Assembly (NCBI RefSeq): GCF_001625575.1
Contig: NZ_AUXV01000016.1
Location: 1-64,000, forward strand
Length of the DNA: 64,000 nt
Reading direction: 5' to 3'
DNA from: Pseudoalteromonas luteoviolacea S2607
GTDB taxonomy: Bacteria; Pseudomonadota; Gammaproteobacteria; Enterobacterales; Alteromonadaceae
Both the position numbers and the translations under genes were made by a program. This document shows, in pieces, positions 9,358 through 18,338 of this stretch (positions within the stretch are counted from its first letter, which is position 1; the number at the start of each line of letters is the position of its first letter). The notes beneath the pieces are model-generated. The model searched no databases. It saw only the letters and a list, made by a program, of their open reading frames with translations, and was not told where the DNA came from.

Positions 9358-10716
9358 CTAACTAAACGCTCGCCTACTTGGGAAACGTTCTATCTGGCGG
9401 TTTTTACGATTCCCACGGCGGCGTTTTCTGCGTTCAGTCTTATTGGACTCGTCGTCACCTTTAAATACGAGACCAAACCATAAAAGCGCGGGCCAGTACA
9501 AAAAAGACAAAATTTCTAAGTTTTCAAAGAAGCTATAACAGATAAATACGGTCATTAAACACAGAGCCGTTTGTGCCGTTTTAGAAACTTGTGACTTAAC
9601 TAAAAAGTAAACCATGGTGATCGCCATTGGCACAGCCAGCGCGATTGCGCCAACAATCCCTTTTACAAACAGCAACCCATACCAACTATGGTGCGACCCG
9701 ATGGGCATACGCTCAACGATTTTGGGTCCACGCTCCACAATACCGTGCCCCCATATCGGTGCTTCAGCTTCCCAGCGCTGCATTGCGATGTTAGCCAGTG
9801 CCTGCCTGACTCTGGTAGAGCCTGGGCGCTGTTGTTTGATGGCTTCGTATGAGTCCATAATCCAATTGTATACAGGTTCCCCCAACAGCAGAACAGCAGG
9901 GACCACAAAGCCTAGCATTAGTAAAAACCACGGCTCTTTGAATTTATCACTGAACATCACCATTGGAAACAACATAATAAAAATCGCAATACCAGCGCGA
10001 GATTGAGACAGTAACAGCATTGCCCAGCAACCCGTGATAGCCCATCTGCGAATGCGTGCATTTTGTTCTTGTAAGCAAAAAACTAAATAAATGCACGCCA
10101 TAAATCCAGCAGCAGGTGCCCAAGGAGTGAAAAAGCGCCAGCGGCCAGCGCCTGTTTCTGGGTTAATACCGTAAAAACTTACCATAAAGAAGCTTTCTCC
10201 GGGTCCACCAATAACTTTAAGGGGAGACAGAAAGATATCACCAGGTAATCGGCCTAGGTAAAAAATGAAAGAGACAACTGCAAATATAAGAGTCTGAATC
10301 GCAATGATACAAACGGCACGGATGATCACTTCTTTTCTTACTTGGATCATATTTGCAATGAAGGGGAACAATGCGAGTAACGCCCATCCTTTCATCCACC
10401 CAATGGACGATTTGATGGTTTTTCCTATGCCCAACGACCAATTAAAGTGGGCGATGATAAGCGCCACCAGCATCACTAACATGGCTATTGTCCAAAGCCA
10501 TACCATGGGACTTACCGAGGCATGTTTGGTATCTACTTCAACATAAATTCGGGTAATGACCATAGCGAATAGAAGCCACCCGATAACAGAGCCTAGTACA
10601 TATAACGTGCCTGTTAAAAATGCTGGGTAAGTTAAAACTAGCCCCGCCCAAACAACAAACTCTTCAGAGCTAATAAATTCTTTTTTTTCGCCAGGTAGCG
10701 CTGAGAGTAATAACAT
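9358..10716 (-). CDS. O-antigen polymerase/ligase-type membrane protein (Wzy-like)
   Basis: A 452-residue polytopic membrane protein with about ten hydrophobic segments and a large periplasmic loop. That loop carries RQALANIAMQRWEAEAPIWG and the Wzy_C/O-antigen-ligase pattern GSHHSWYGLLFVKG. In this context it is the likely polymerase that joins lipid-linked repeat units in the periplasm. The last 30 residues are strongly basic (ERRKRRRGNRKNRQIERF), probably cytoplasmic. It starts three bases after the chain-length gene stop, so it is the last gene of the export-chain length-polymerase operon. A ligase role cannot be excluded by sequence alone. Confidence 0.8.
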   Translation of the reverse strand: MLLLSALPGEKKEFISSEEFVVWAGLVLTYPAFLTGTLYVLGSVIGWLLFAMVITRIYVEVDTKHASVSPMVWLWTIAMLVMLVALIIAHFNWSLGIGKTIKSSIGWMKGWALLALFPFIANMIQVRKEVIIRAVCIIAIQTLIFAVVSFIFYLGRLPGDIFLSPLKVIGGPGESFFMVSFYGINPETGAGRWRFFTPWAPAAGFMACIYLVFCLQEQNARIRRWAITGCWAMLLLSQSRAGIAIFIMLFPMVMFSDKFKEPWFLLMLGFVVPAVLLLGEPVYNWIMDSYEAIKQQRPGSTRVRQALANIAMQRWEAEAPIWGHGIVERGPKIVERMPIGSHHSWYGLLFVKGIVGAIALAVPMAITMVYFLVKSQVSKTAQTALCLMTVFICYSFFENLEILSFLYWPALLWFGLVFKGDDESNKTERRKRRRGNRKNRQIERFPSRRAFS

Positions 10717-10719
10717 AAC

Positions 10720-12120
10720 TTATGCCTTAGCCTTCGGCTTTTCTACTACAAGCGCAACAATCTCTCTACGCTTGTTCACCATTAAAATGGCTGCAGATGT
10801 GAAAATCATGGCAAATAACGCTGCTGCAACGGCGAGGCTTTTCTTTGGACTAACTGGTTTCATCGCCACTGACGGAGGCGTCATAAGTTGTACTATCGGA
10901 TACGAAGCAAATACGTCTGCTTTGCCCGCTTCAAGGCGTGCCGCGGCAGATGTGAAGACCGCTTCTGCTAGATCAAACTCTCTTTCTAACCTTTCTAGTT
11001 CCGCGGCTTCTCTAGCATAAATTTTGATTTTTTCATTCAGTAAAACCTGTGCTTGGTCAAGCTCGAGAAACTGAGCCTGTTTGCCCTTTTTCAAAGCGTA
11101 AGCGTTAATTAGGTCTGCGAATAGTTGCGCACGCTTTGGGTTGTTCTTTAAGTCAAGCGAGGTAAAGATATGTGCTGCGTTCGGACCTACAAGCCCTTGA
11201 GAACGATTTCTTAGAGACTGTTTTGATTGTTCAAAACGCGCAAATTCAGCTTTTACTTTTGGGTGGCCATCGCCCCAACGTGAACGGTATTCACTCAACT
11301 GAGATGCACTTGATGTTAGTTCAGATAAATAGCCACGAAACTCTCCATCAGATTGTAAAACAAAAGCCTGACCTGCCATTGCCGGCGAAACACCTAAATC
11401 AACACTTAGCTGGTTTACATAATCATCACTTTGACCAATTTCGGCTTGGATCATAACCATTCTTTCTTTGATTGTGGCAAGTGTTGCTGTTTCACGTTGA
11501 AGCTGTTCTCCTGATACAAGTAATGAACGCTGTTGAAAATCGATGATATTGTTACGGGTAGCGTTTAATCTTTCACGGTACTGATCTAACACTGCTTTGA
11601 TACTTTCATCGCGGCGCTTCACTTCATCCGCGCGCAGATGATCTAATTGTGCCTGTAGTGCATCGTAAAGGGCCCACGCTTTTTGCTGCGCCATTTTGGC
11701 TGAATTTGCGGTGGTTTCGACATTTAGGATTGAGGTCTGCTCGGTCAATCTGATTTTTGGGTTGCCAAAATCGCGAATATGAATATTCAAAGACTGAGCG
11801 GCATTTTCTATTAGATTGCGGCTCATGAGCATCTCTTTGTAATTGACTCTAGGGTTGTAGCCTTTACCGAAAGGTGCACTGGTTGATGACACTACTTGAC
11901 CTACTTCATCGATAGATACTTGGCTATTTGCACCTGTACCAGGAAGGACTATATCTAGGTCGCTTTTGTATGTCGGCGCTTTTTGCAAGTAGACGATAAC
12001 GAGCATTACAATTATCACGTAGCTAATGAGACATGCAACCAGATAAGGTCTGTGCAAAGCTCTGTAAACACTTGCTCTGAAGCGGCTATATGGCGTTGTG
12101 ACTTGAAGTGCGGTACCCAT
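10720..12120 (-). CDS. Wzz/GumC-type polysaccharide co-polymerase (no kinase domain)
   Basis: A chain-length determinant protein of 466 residues with membrane segments near residues 29-47 and 430-450. Between them is a long coiled-coil periplasmic region, and a Pro-rich motif precedes the second segment (LMTPPSVAMKPVSPKKSL). No Walker A motif or tyrosine-rich tail is present, so it lacks the Wzc-type autokinase. It lies between the outer-membrane export gene and the polymerase gene, with gaps of 11 and 3 bases. It should control chain length or couple polymerisation to export. AAGGGGG precedes the ATG. Confidence 0.85.
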   Translation of the reverse strand: MGTALQVTTPYSRFRASVYRALHRPYLVACLISYVIIVMLVIVYLQKAPTYKSDLDIVLPGTGANSQVSIDEVGQVVSSTSAPFGKGYNPRVNYKEMLMSRNLIENAAQSLNIHIRDFGNPKIRLTEQTSILNVETTANSAKMAQQKAWALYDALQAQLDHLRADEVKRRDESIKAVLDQYRERLNATRNNIIDFQQRSLLVSGEQLQRETATLATIKERMVMIQAEIGQSDDYVNQLSVDLGVSPAMAGQAFVLQSDGEFRGYLSELTSSASQLSEYRSRWGDGHPKVKAEFARFEQSKQSLRNRSQGLVGPNAAHIFTSLDLKNNPKRAQLFADLINAYALKKGKQAQFLELDQAQVLLNEKIKIYAREAAELERLEREFDLAEAVFTSAAARLEAGKADVFASYPIVQLMTPPSVAMKPVSPKKSLAVAAALFAMIFTSAAILMVNKRREIVALVVEKPKAKA

Positions 12121-12131
12121 GATACACCCCC

Positions 12132-13403
12132 TTAAAACACTTTAAATGGTGTTACGATGTCTAGTACGGTACGTGCTACGTCTCTTAAATTAGTGATATC
12201 CGAGTCGTAACAAGCGATGGCGTCATTTGGCATTACGTATGGGTTGATTTGATCTCTGTAAGGCATACGCATTAGCTGCTCTATAGAGCGCTCAATGACT
12301 TGAGTTTGTTTAGTAATTGGGTGTGTGCTGACTAACACAACGCGGCGAGGCGCATTTGTATAAGATTTACCACCCACGCAGTTAGCTGAAACAGCTGCCT
12401 GCAATAACCTGGTGCCATAAGGTAGGTTGCTAGAAAAGCGACCAATGGCTGCATTTGAATTACTTTCAGCAGAGTCGATTAGGTTCGACATGAAGACGCG
12501 AAAACCTTTGGGTGTAATTTGCGATGGGCGAACCAAATGTGGCTGAAAACAGCCCGTGCTAGGCACAATCACTTGATCACCAGCAATCAGCGCATAGTCA
12601 GTTACAGGCTCACCAGTTAAGATGCCCGTTAAGTCGACTTCTACCTGCCAACCTGAACGGATCAAAATAACTTGATCAAGTTTTGCATCGGGACGAATTC
12701 CTGAAGCGGTTCTTACAGCCTCAGATAGCAAACGCTTTTTAGTTTGGTCGCCTGAGGCTACAAGACGGTCTTTGTGGACCTGTGCTGGAATTGAAGCATT
12801 AATGGTTACTCTACCTGGCTCGAAGACAGCACCAGAAACAGGCACTTCAATTGCAGCGAGGTTTAGCACCCTGATGTTTACGTCCAAAGTACTGGCCTTA
12901 AAAATGTTTGCTCTAATCAGTGCCAGTTCTATACGTTCACTTAAGTGCTGCGTTGTAAGGCCTGCTGCAAAAATGGGCTCAATCGCTGGCATTTCAAGTA
13001 GGCCTGAGTTATCTAGAATGTAGTTACCATTAAACCCTTCACCAAACTCCATACTGACTTCAATTAAATCACCAGGGCTAAGAGGCAATGAGCTGGCGTG
13101 TTTACCACCTAAAACAGGCACAGGTGCTTGATTGTTCGGGTGTGTTTTTATTGCTCTATCGACGCGATATTGTTTCGTGATTGCAAACTCGTTGGCGCCA
13201 GAGCAGTCTAACCCAGCTGCGAACACAGTTCCCGGTTTAGAGGGGGAAATGATATTACCTTGCGCATTCGGGTGTCCGTAAAAACGGTCATCTTTGTCTT
13301 CTAACTCTACTGTTCCGTCAATGTGTGCACAGCCAGCGATGGTCGCAAGTTGGCATACGAGTGCCAACATGCTTAGCTTGGATTTTAAGTGAGTGACTGA
13401 CAT
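12132..13403 (-). CDS. Wza-like polysaccharide export outer-membrane lipoprotein
   Basis: A 423-residue lipoprotein of the Poly_export/SLBB family, which forms the outer-membrane channel for capsule or exopolysaccharide. The signal peptide ends in a lipobox (TIAGC, Cys25). The Poly_export domain begins at LSPGDLIEVSMEFGEGFNGN, followed by SLBB-like segments (VPVSGAVFEPGRVTI). It is the first gene of a three-gene operon and has a predicted sigma-54 promoter 39 bases before its ATG. AAGGAAT serves as the ribosome site. The C-terminal region (SNAAIGRFSSNLPYGTRLLQ) is longer than in E. coli Wza and may be lineage-specific. Confidence 0.88.
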   Translation of the reverse strand: MSVTHLKSKLSMLALVCQLATIAGCAHIDGTVELEDKDDRFYGHPNAQGNIISPSKPGTVFAAGLDCSGANEFAITKQYRVDRAIKTHPNNQAPVPVLGGKHASSLPLSPGDLIEVSMEFGEGFNGNYILDNSGLLEMPAIEPIFAAGLTTQHLSERIELALIRANIFKASTLDVNIRVLNLAAIEVPVSGAVFEPGRVTINASIPAQVHKDRLVASGDQTKKRLLSEAVRTASGIRPDAKLDQVILIRSGWQVEVDLTGILTGEPVTDYALIAGDQVIVPSTGCFQPHLVRPSQITPKGFRVFMSNLIDSAESNSNAAIGRFSSNLPYGTRLLQAAVSANCVGGKSYTNAPRRVVLVSTHPITKQTQVIERSIEQLMRMPYRDQINPYVMPNDAIACYDSDITNLRDVARTVLDIVTPFKVF

Positions 13404-13441
13404 GGCTTATTCCTTAATAAGAAGTTTGCTGACTTAAATAA

Positions 13442-13457
13442 AGCATTAATTAGGCCA
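13442..13457 (-). promoter_or_regulatory. Predicted sigma-54 promoter of the wza-like operon
   Basis: Reads TGGCCTAATTAATGCT on the minus strand: the invariant GG and GC pairs have the exact -24/-12 spacing (12 bases from G to G). It matches TGGCAC-N5-TTGCW at 10 of 13-ish informative positions and lies 39 bases before the ATG. No good -35/-10 pair was seen here. Confidence 0.6.
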
Positions 13458-13516
13458 GTTGTCTAAATCCTTTATATTCAGTTGGTTACGTGTTTCTCTT
13501 TCAGGTTTTCTGTGCC

Positions 13517-13550
13517 GATTTTGCAATTTGCATAGCGGGGATTTTGCAAT
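13517..13550 (-). promoter_or_regulatory. Direct repeat, candidate enhancer of the wza-like operon
   Basis: The 11-base word ATTGCAAAATC occurs twice on the minus strand (13517-13527 and 13540-13550), 23 bases apart, roughly two helical turns. The copies lie 60 and 83 bases upstream of the -24 element, a normal place for an activator site. Similar words lie upstream of the other sigma-54 promoters in this locus. The function is inferred. Confidence 0.4.
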
Positions 13551-13552
13551 AT

Positions 13553-13578
13553 AAAAAACCAGCAGGTGCTGGTTTTTT
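13553..13578 (-). terminator. Terminator after the glycosyltransferase gene at 13599
   Basis: The stem AAAAAACCAGCA pairs with TGCTGGTTTTTT, giving A-rich and T-rich ends on both strands. It ends the flippase-glycosyltransferase unit before the next promoter region. Confidence 0.8.
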
Positions 13579-13598
13579 TATTTAATTCTAAAAATGCC

Positions 13599-14606
13599 TT
13601 AATTAGATTTTTGTAAATACGCTGCTCCACGCATTGCTGCATTTTCGATGGCGCTGTAGAGATTGTTTGGTAGGGTACACAAATAAGTGCAAGCCAATGT
13701 TGCTAAAGTACGTTTTGGTTCCTCTTTTAAAATTCGCCAATTTGTTTTTAATGCCTCGTGCATGAGTTTAATGGCTTGAGTGCTGTTGCGAGACTGAATT
13801 GCTCGACGGCATAAGTAACGCAGCTGATATGCCTTAGCAAGTGAAGCGTATTTACTAAAAAACGCATCATGGCCAATTCGGTTTTGGTCCACAGCATATT
13901 GCCAACTCGTAAATTGCTTATGTAAATTTGAAGATAATCCAGAGGCGTTGACTCGATAAAAGGTCAATGGCTGCTCAATACCTTCAATTTTGAAGTCAGT
14001 ATCTAGCGCAATGCGCAGCCACAGTTCGATGTCTTCTGATTGACGAAGTTCTTCGTCAAAGTATTGTACCCAGTTGCGCATACCATCTTGAAAGGCAATG
14101 CTGTCTAGCACTGTTTTTCGGATCACAGGTGCTGAGCCATTACCGATTGGATTACGACAAAAAATATGCTTGGTGGTGATGTTTTTCAACTTAGGGAATT
14201 GTCCAATACCGAGTGGGGCATCGTCCTCATCGATAAACAATGACGGGCAATAACTGATGCCTAGTTGGTCATTGGCCTCAAGATGTGCGACGTGTTTCTC
14301 CAGTTTCTCAGGTGCCCAATAATCATCGGCATCAAGTAATGCGATGTAATCGCCTTGTGCCGCACGTATACCTGTATTTCTAGCGCCTGATAGGCCCCGA
14401 TTGAGCTGTGAAATTACTTTGATCCGAGCATCGTCGAATTGCGCGACCTTTGCTAACGTGTCATCGCTGCAACCATCATCTACGCAGATCAGTTCAAAGT
14501 CCTGATAGGTTTGTTTCAGCACTGAGTTTATGCTCAGCTCAATATATTTACCTACATTGTACATTGGGATAACGACGCTAACTGTTGGGTGGATTAAGCT
14601 GTTCAT
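13599..14606 (-). CDS. Family 2 glycosyltransferase
   Basis: A 335-residue GT-A fold enzyme with the opening SVVIPMYNVGKYIELSINSV, the nucleotide-binding DDGCSDDT and the metal-binding DADD (in ALLDADDYW). It should add one sugar of the repeat unit on the cytoplasmic side; donor and acceptor cannot be read from sequence. AAGGAG precedes the ATG. It lies ten bases after the flippase gene and is probably cotranscribed with it. Confidence 0.88.
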   Translation of the reverse strand: MNSLIHPTVSVVIPMYNVGKYIELSINSVLKQTYQDFELICVDDGCSDDTLAKVAQFDDARIKVISQLNRGLSGARNTGIRAAQGDYIALLDADDYWAPEKLEKHVAHLEANDQLGISYCPSLFIDEDDAPLGIGQFPKLKNITTKHIFCRNPIGNGSAPVIRKTVLDSIAFQDGMRNWVQYFDEELRQSEDIELWLRIALDTDFKIEGIEQPLTFYRVNASGLSSNLHKQFTSWQYAVDQNRIGHDAFFSKYASLAKAYQLRYLCRRAIQSRNSTQAIKLMHEALKTNWRILKEEPKRTLATLACTYLCTLPNNLYSAIENAAMRGAAYLQKSN

Positions 14607-14616
14607 AATGGGCTCC

Positions 14617-15855
14617 TTACGCGGGCTTTATGGTTCTGAATTTGATAAACATATTTACGGCTGGGAACACGAGCCATAAAACGCTTGATAAAAGTAGTAC
14701 GAGGGCAAATGTTTCTGGCGTTTGTGGGGTCATAGCAAATACCCCTACGAGAGAAACGAATAAGCAATATGCGCACTGTTGCGCTTCTAAACGGAAAAGA
14801 CCTTTGCTGCGTAATACCGCACTGTATGTATCTGACCAAACAGACGTGATTGCGATGAGACAAAGCAGGCTGGTGGTGGTAAAGCTCGCCTGCCATTCAG
14901 CTGAGAATAAAAATGGCACGTATGCAGGGACCAAAGCTGATTGGCAAACAAATACTAGGGATACAAGAGCTGTCACAAAGGCGATTTTCTTGCTTTGACT
15001 GTGGCTTGGGTTCGTTTTTTGCTGGTGGCAGATATAAGGGTAAAGCGCCGTGATATAAGCTTGGCTAATTGACATCGCAAGACCAATGCCTGCACTTTTA
15101 GCAAAACTATATAGACCAAATAACTCAGGTGTCATCAACCTTGCTGCGATGAATACATCCATATTGATTCTTAGCGAGCGAAGCGCATCGGCAGCAGCGA
15201 GTTGGCTTGAAGTCGTTAACAGGCGTATGAATATTACACGGTCAAATCCAATACGGTGTGGCTGCGTTTTAACCACTAGAAAGGCGGCCAACCACAGTAT
15301 TGCGAATGCCCACTTCGCGTAAACGATGGCAAGCAGTCCTGCATCTAAGTATAAAGCGACAGCAATGGCAAAGTTTTCAATGATGATACACACACTACTA
15401 ATCACACTGAATAAGGCCATACGGTTTTCACGTTGAACAAGAAACGCTTTGGTACTAACAATGGGAAACACCAAATATGTAAAAGCCATTAGCGCCACGA
15501 GTGCAAAGATATCGTGTTCTGGGAACAACCAGTGGGTGCAGTATGCGACAGCGAGTTGAACTAGAAATAGGCCGATACAAATAACCCATTGCACGCATAA
15601 ACCGTTGGCGAGTAAAGATGGCAATTCCTGATCTGTTGCTCTAATTATTTGAGCGCCAGTACCAGAACGAAGTAAAAGGCGTAGGACTTCGTGAATACTT
15701 AGTGCAAGCATTGCTGCTCCGTATTCCACGGGCAACAAAAATGCCGCCATTGCCATAATACTCACTAGGCGAGATGCCTTAGCAACTACTTCAGCGCCAA
15801 TCAGCCAAGAAGTGTTTCTTAGAAGAAGCGTGATAGAGTATTTGCTTGCCTGCAT
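14617..15855 (-). CDS. Wzx-like polysaccharide flippase (MATE/MOP superfamily)
   Basis: A 412-residue protein with about twelve hydrophobic segments and the oligosaccharide-flippase pattern near the N-terminus (NTSWLIGAEVVAKASRLVSI). It likely moves lipid-linked repeat units across the inner membrane to the polymerase encoded at 9358-10716. The ribosome site before ATG 15855 is weak. A degenerate sigma-54-like site lies 35 bases upstream. Otherwise the gene could be read through from the regulator gene that ends 168 bases upstream. Confidence 0.85.
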   Translation of the reverse strand: MQASKYSITLLLRNTSWLIGAEVVAKASRLVSIMAMAAFLLPVEYGAAMLALSIHEVLRLLLRSGTGAQIIRATDQELPSLLANGLCVQWVICIGLFLVQLAVAYCTHWLFPEHDIFALVALMAFTYLVFPIVSTKAFLVQRENRMALFSVISSVCIIIENFAIAVALYLDAGLLAIVYAKWAFAILWLAAFLVVKTQPHRIGFDRVIFIRLLTTSSQLAAADALRSLRINMDVFIAARLMTPELFGLYSFAKSAGIGLAMSISQAYITALYPYICHQQKTNPSHSQSKKIAFVTALVSLVFVCQSALVPAYVPFLFSAEWQASFTTTSLLCLIAITSVWSDTYSAVLRSKGLFRLEAQQCAYCLFVSLVGVFAMTPQTPETFALVLLLSSVLWLVFPAVNMFIKFRTIKPA

Positions 15856-15889
15856 AGTGTTAGTCTCTGGTTAAGTAATAACCTTACTA

Positions 15890-15905
15890 ATCAATAATCA
15901 GGCCA
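15890..15905 (-). promoter_or_regulatory. Degenerate sigma-54-like site before the flippase gene
   Basis: Reads TGGCCTGATTATTGAT on the minus strand. The -24 half is good and the spacing is right, but the -12 pair is GA instead of GC. It resembles the wza-operon site at 13442 and lies 35 bases before the ATG, like its neighbours. It may be weak or lost. Confidence 0.3.
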
Positions 15906-15981
15906 ATATATAGATTTTTTAAGTTGTTGTATTATATTGCTTTTATGCAAAACCTTATTTTTCAATTTGACTGAGTTGCAG

Positions 15982-15999
15982 AATGCGAAGCATCGCATT
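15982..15999 (-). other. Hairpin after the regulator gene
   Basis: AATGCGA and TCGCATT form a 7-bp stem with a 4-base loop, 25 bases after the regulator stop. No T run follows on the minus strand, so it may only partly terminate transcription or may protect the 3' end. Confidence 0.35.
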
Positions 16000-16023
16000 A
16001 TCGAATTGCAAAGAAAAAAGGCG

Positions 16024-17478
16024 TTAAGACGGTTCCCATTTTTGAATTTTTCGGTACAAAGTTGACGGGCTGACTTCGAGCAAGCCAGCGGCTTTGACCA
16101 CATTATCCTCACAAACTTGTAATGCTTGTTCAATGGCAAAACGTTCTACCTCAGAAAGTGGCACTATATTTAACGCACCACCTTGTTGGGTCGTGTCTGA
16201 TGTGGAGGAAGAGGCGCGTGGGATTGTTGGTATTGGCTGCGGTTTTTCTTTGGCTGTAAATAACGATTCATCCGGTTTCAAGTGTAACTGTTGCATCAGT
16301 GTTTCTTCACTTACCATCGGGCCATCAGACATAACAACCGCACTGTGTATCAGGTTTTCGAGCTGCCTAACGTTACCAGGCCAAGCGTAGTTTAATATTA
16401 ATTGCTCGGCGCGCTTGGAAAAACCAACAAAGAGCTTATTTTCTAATTCACTGTACTTATTCAGGTAGAATAGGGCAATTTGTAAAGGATCTTGATCTCT
16501 TTCAGCCAGTGCAGGCATGTCAATGGCAATGACATTAAGGCGATAAAACAAATCTTCTCTTAGTAATTGCTGTTCAATTGCCTCTAACGGGTTTCGGTTG
16601 GTAGCACATACAAATCGCACATCCACTCGCTCGGTCTTGCCACTACCTACACGCTGAAATGTACCCGTTTGAATAAAACGTAGGATCTTGGCCTGTAAAG
16701 CCATGTCCATTTCGCCAATTTCGTCTAAAAATAATGTGCCGCCGTCGGCGAGAGTTGCTGCACCATCTCGGTTGTTGGTGGCGCCAGAGAATGCTCCTTT
16801 CACGTGACCAAAGATTTCTGACTCCATCAACTCTGATGGAATGGCTGCACAGTTGATACAAATGAGCGCTTGTTCAGTGCGTGGACTCAAATTGTGAACT
16901 GCTTCAGCTGCGAGCTCTTTACCTGTACCACTGGGACCGGTAATAAACACATTTGCACGACTTGGAGCGGCTTTATCTATGGCCTTGTAGACAACCTGCA
17001 TAGCCAATGAACTACCAATAAAACGTTGAAATTGAGAGCGGTGCTCCCTTTTATACCTTTTAAGGCTAGCCCGCAGCATGTTGCGTTCAGCTATGAGCAT
17101 TTTTGTCTGTAGTGCTTGTTCTATGGTGATGCGTAAATTGTCGTTTTCCCAAGGTTTTTGCAGGTAACCCCATACTTTACCTTGGTTTATTGCATCGATA
17201 AGTGCTGCCTGCTCAGTAAACGCTGTCAACATTATGCGAATGGTATCAGGGTAGTCTTCAGCGATGATGGCCAGCAGCTCATTGCCCGTCATTCCGGGCA
17301 TGTTCTTGTCGGTAACAACCACATCAATCGGCTCGTGAGCTAATACGTCTAAGGCATGTTGGCCACTTTCAGCGGTATGAATGGTGTATTGTTCAGAGCG
17401 CAGAGCACGACTCAAAGAACGTAAAATATGTGGCTCGTCGTCTACTAGCAGGATATGTAATCCCATCATCTTTTCCAT
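16024..17478 (-). CDS. Sigma-54-dependent response regulator (NtrC class) of the polysaccharide locus
   Basis: A 484-residue activator with three domains. The receiver domain (residues 7-120) has acidic DDE at 13-15, phospho-acceptor Asp57 and Lys108. The AAA+ domain has Walker A GPSGTGKE, Walker B TLFLDEIGEMD, and GAFSGA where most members have GAFTGA. A Fis-type helix-turn-helix forms the C-terminus (VKAAGLLEVSPSTLYRKIQ). No sensor kinase gene is adjacent. AAGGAG lies seven bases before the ATG. It sits amid genes with predicted sigma-54 promoters, so it is the natural candidate activator for them. The architecture resembles SypG of Vibrio fischeri, which controls a polysaccharide locus; orthology is not shown. 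Confidence 0.9.
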   Translation of the reverse strand: MEKMMGLHILLVDDEPHILRSLSRALRSEQYTIHTAESGQHALDVLAHEPIDVVVTDKNMPGMTGNELLAIIAEDYPDTIRIMLTAFTEQAALIDAINQGKVWGYLQKPWENDNLRITIEQALQTKMLIAERNMLRASLKRYKREHRSQFQRFIGSSLAMQVVYKAIDKAAPSRANVFITGPSGTGKELAAEAVHNLSPRTEQALICINCAAIPSELMESEIFGHVKGAFSGATNNRDGAATLADGGTLFLDEIGEMDMALQAKILRFIQTGTFQRVGSGKTERVDVRFVCATNRNPLEAIEQQLLREDLFYRLNVIAIDMPALAERDQDPLQIALFYLNKYSELENKLFVGFSKRAEQLILNYAWPGNVRQLENLIHSAVVMSDGPMVSEETLMQQLHLKPDESLFTAKEKPQPIPTIPRASSSTSDTTQQGGALNIVPLSEVERFAIEQALQVCEDNVVKAAGLLEVSPSTLYRKIQKWEPS

Positions 17479-17680
17479 GGTCGCGCTCCTTTTTCATTTT
17501 TGTTCTCTATTAAGATATAGCAGCCTAACTTTCAGAGTTCCAAGGACTTTTGCTAAAACGTAACTGCCTTTGTTGAAATTCCAAGAAATGGGTAACTACT
17601 CGGCAAAAGCTTAGTTAAAGATAACAAAGTTGCGAGGGAAGGTGCATGAAATTATTTAAAAAAGTTGCGCTGTATGAATG

Positions 17681-17709
17681 CGCGGTGTGCTTAATGGTTG
17701 CACACCGCG
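17681..17709 (-). terminator. Strong hairpin after the lipoprotein gene
   Basis: A perfect 10-bp GC-rich stem (CGCGGTGTGC with its complement) and a 9-base loop, nine bases after the lipoprotein stop. T-rich sequence on the minus strand comes only about 18 bases later, so termination may be imperfect. Confidence 0.55.
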
Positions 17710-17717
17710 TAGGCGCA

Positions 17718-18323
17718 TTAATTGAAGGTATGGGTTACTGAGGTGCTAGAGTCCAATTTAAACAATACTTGGTTGGTTTCTAACATACCATCTACTCTGA
17801 TTAGCATAGTTTGCGTCGTCTGAGGAACTGTCAGTGTATGCTGCAATTGCCCTGCAGAGTTAAAACGCAATGTGGCGATTAATTGTTTGTTGCCCATTAG
17901 TTCATCTTCAACAGATGGTACTTCCATACTGAACGAATAAACTTTTATCGCTCTACCAGCCAATGATTCACCGAAGACATCTTGTCCATCCAGTTCAAGT
18001 GAAATATCATCACTGGTTCTAAACTTGAAGTCGGGTTCTACGTATAGCTCGGTGGAAGCAGATGCTGCGGTTTGTAAAAGCGCCGCTTCAGGTTCATAAC
18101 TGAGCTCTGGCATCGCGGCATCTGTGTTAGCGTCTTCAGCTGCACTACTTTCACTGGTTGTCTGGGTTTGACTAGTGGTGTCAGCCGGTGTTGCTTGCTG
18201 TGTCGTCTGGCTCGTCGTATTCGACGGTGCAGAGTCGCCGCCACCGCCACCACCGCATCCAGTAATAAAGGTGGTCAGTAAGGCCATACTAATAGCTGTT
18301 TTTAAATTTTGCAGTGTGTTCAT
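17718..18323 (-). CDS. Small secreted lipoprotein, partner of the LruC-domain protein
   Basis: A 201-residue protein of unknown function. The signal peptide ends in a lipobox (FITGC), followed directly by a run of six Gly. Next comes a Ser/Thr/Gln/Ala-rich linker to about residue 75, then a compact region with beta-like spacing (KFRTSDDISLELDGQDVFGE ... ATLRFNSAGQLQHTLTVPQT). The layout suggests a surface domain held away from the membrane by a flexible stalk. It starts 15 bases after the LruC-domain gene and has AGGAGA before the ATG, so the two are one operon. I do not recognise the C-terminal domain. Confidence 0.8.
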   Translation of the reverse strand: MNTLQNLKTAISMALLTTFITGCGGGGGGDSAPSNTTSQTTQQATPADTTSQTQTTSESSAAEDANTDAAMPELSYEPEAALLQTAASASTELYVEPDFKFRTSDDISLELDGQDVFGESLAGRAIKVYSFSMEVPSVEDELMGNKQLIATLRFNSAGQLQHTLTVPQTTQTMLIRVDGMLETNQVLFKLDSSTSVTHTFN

Positions 18324-18338
18324 GATGGTCTCCTAACA

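Noticed and set aside
10720..12120. Wzc-type tyrosine autokinase
   Set aside because: The chain-length protein ends shortly after its second membrane segment and has no Walker motifs or Tyr-rich tail.
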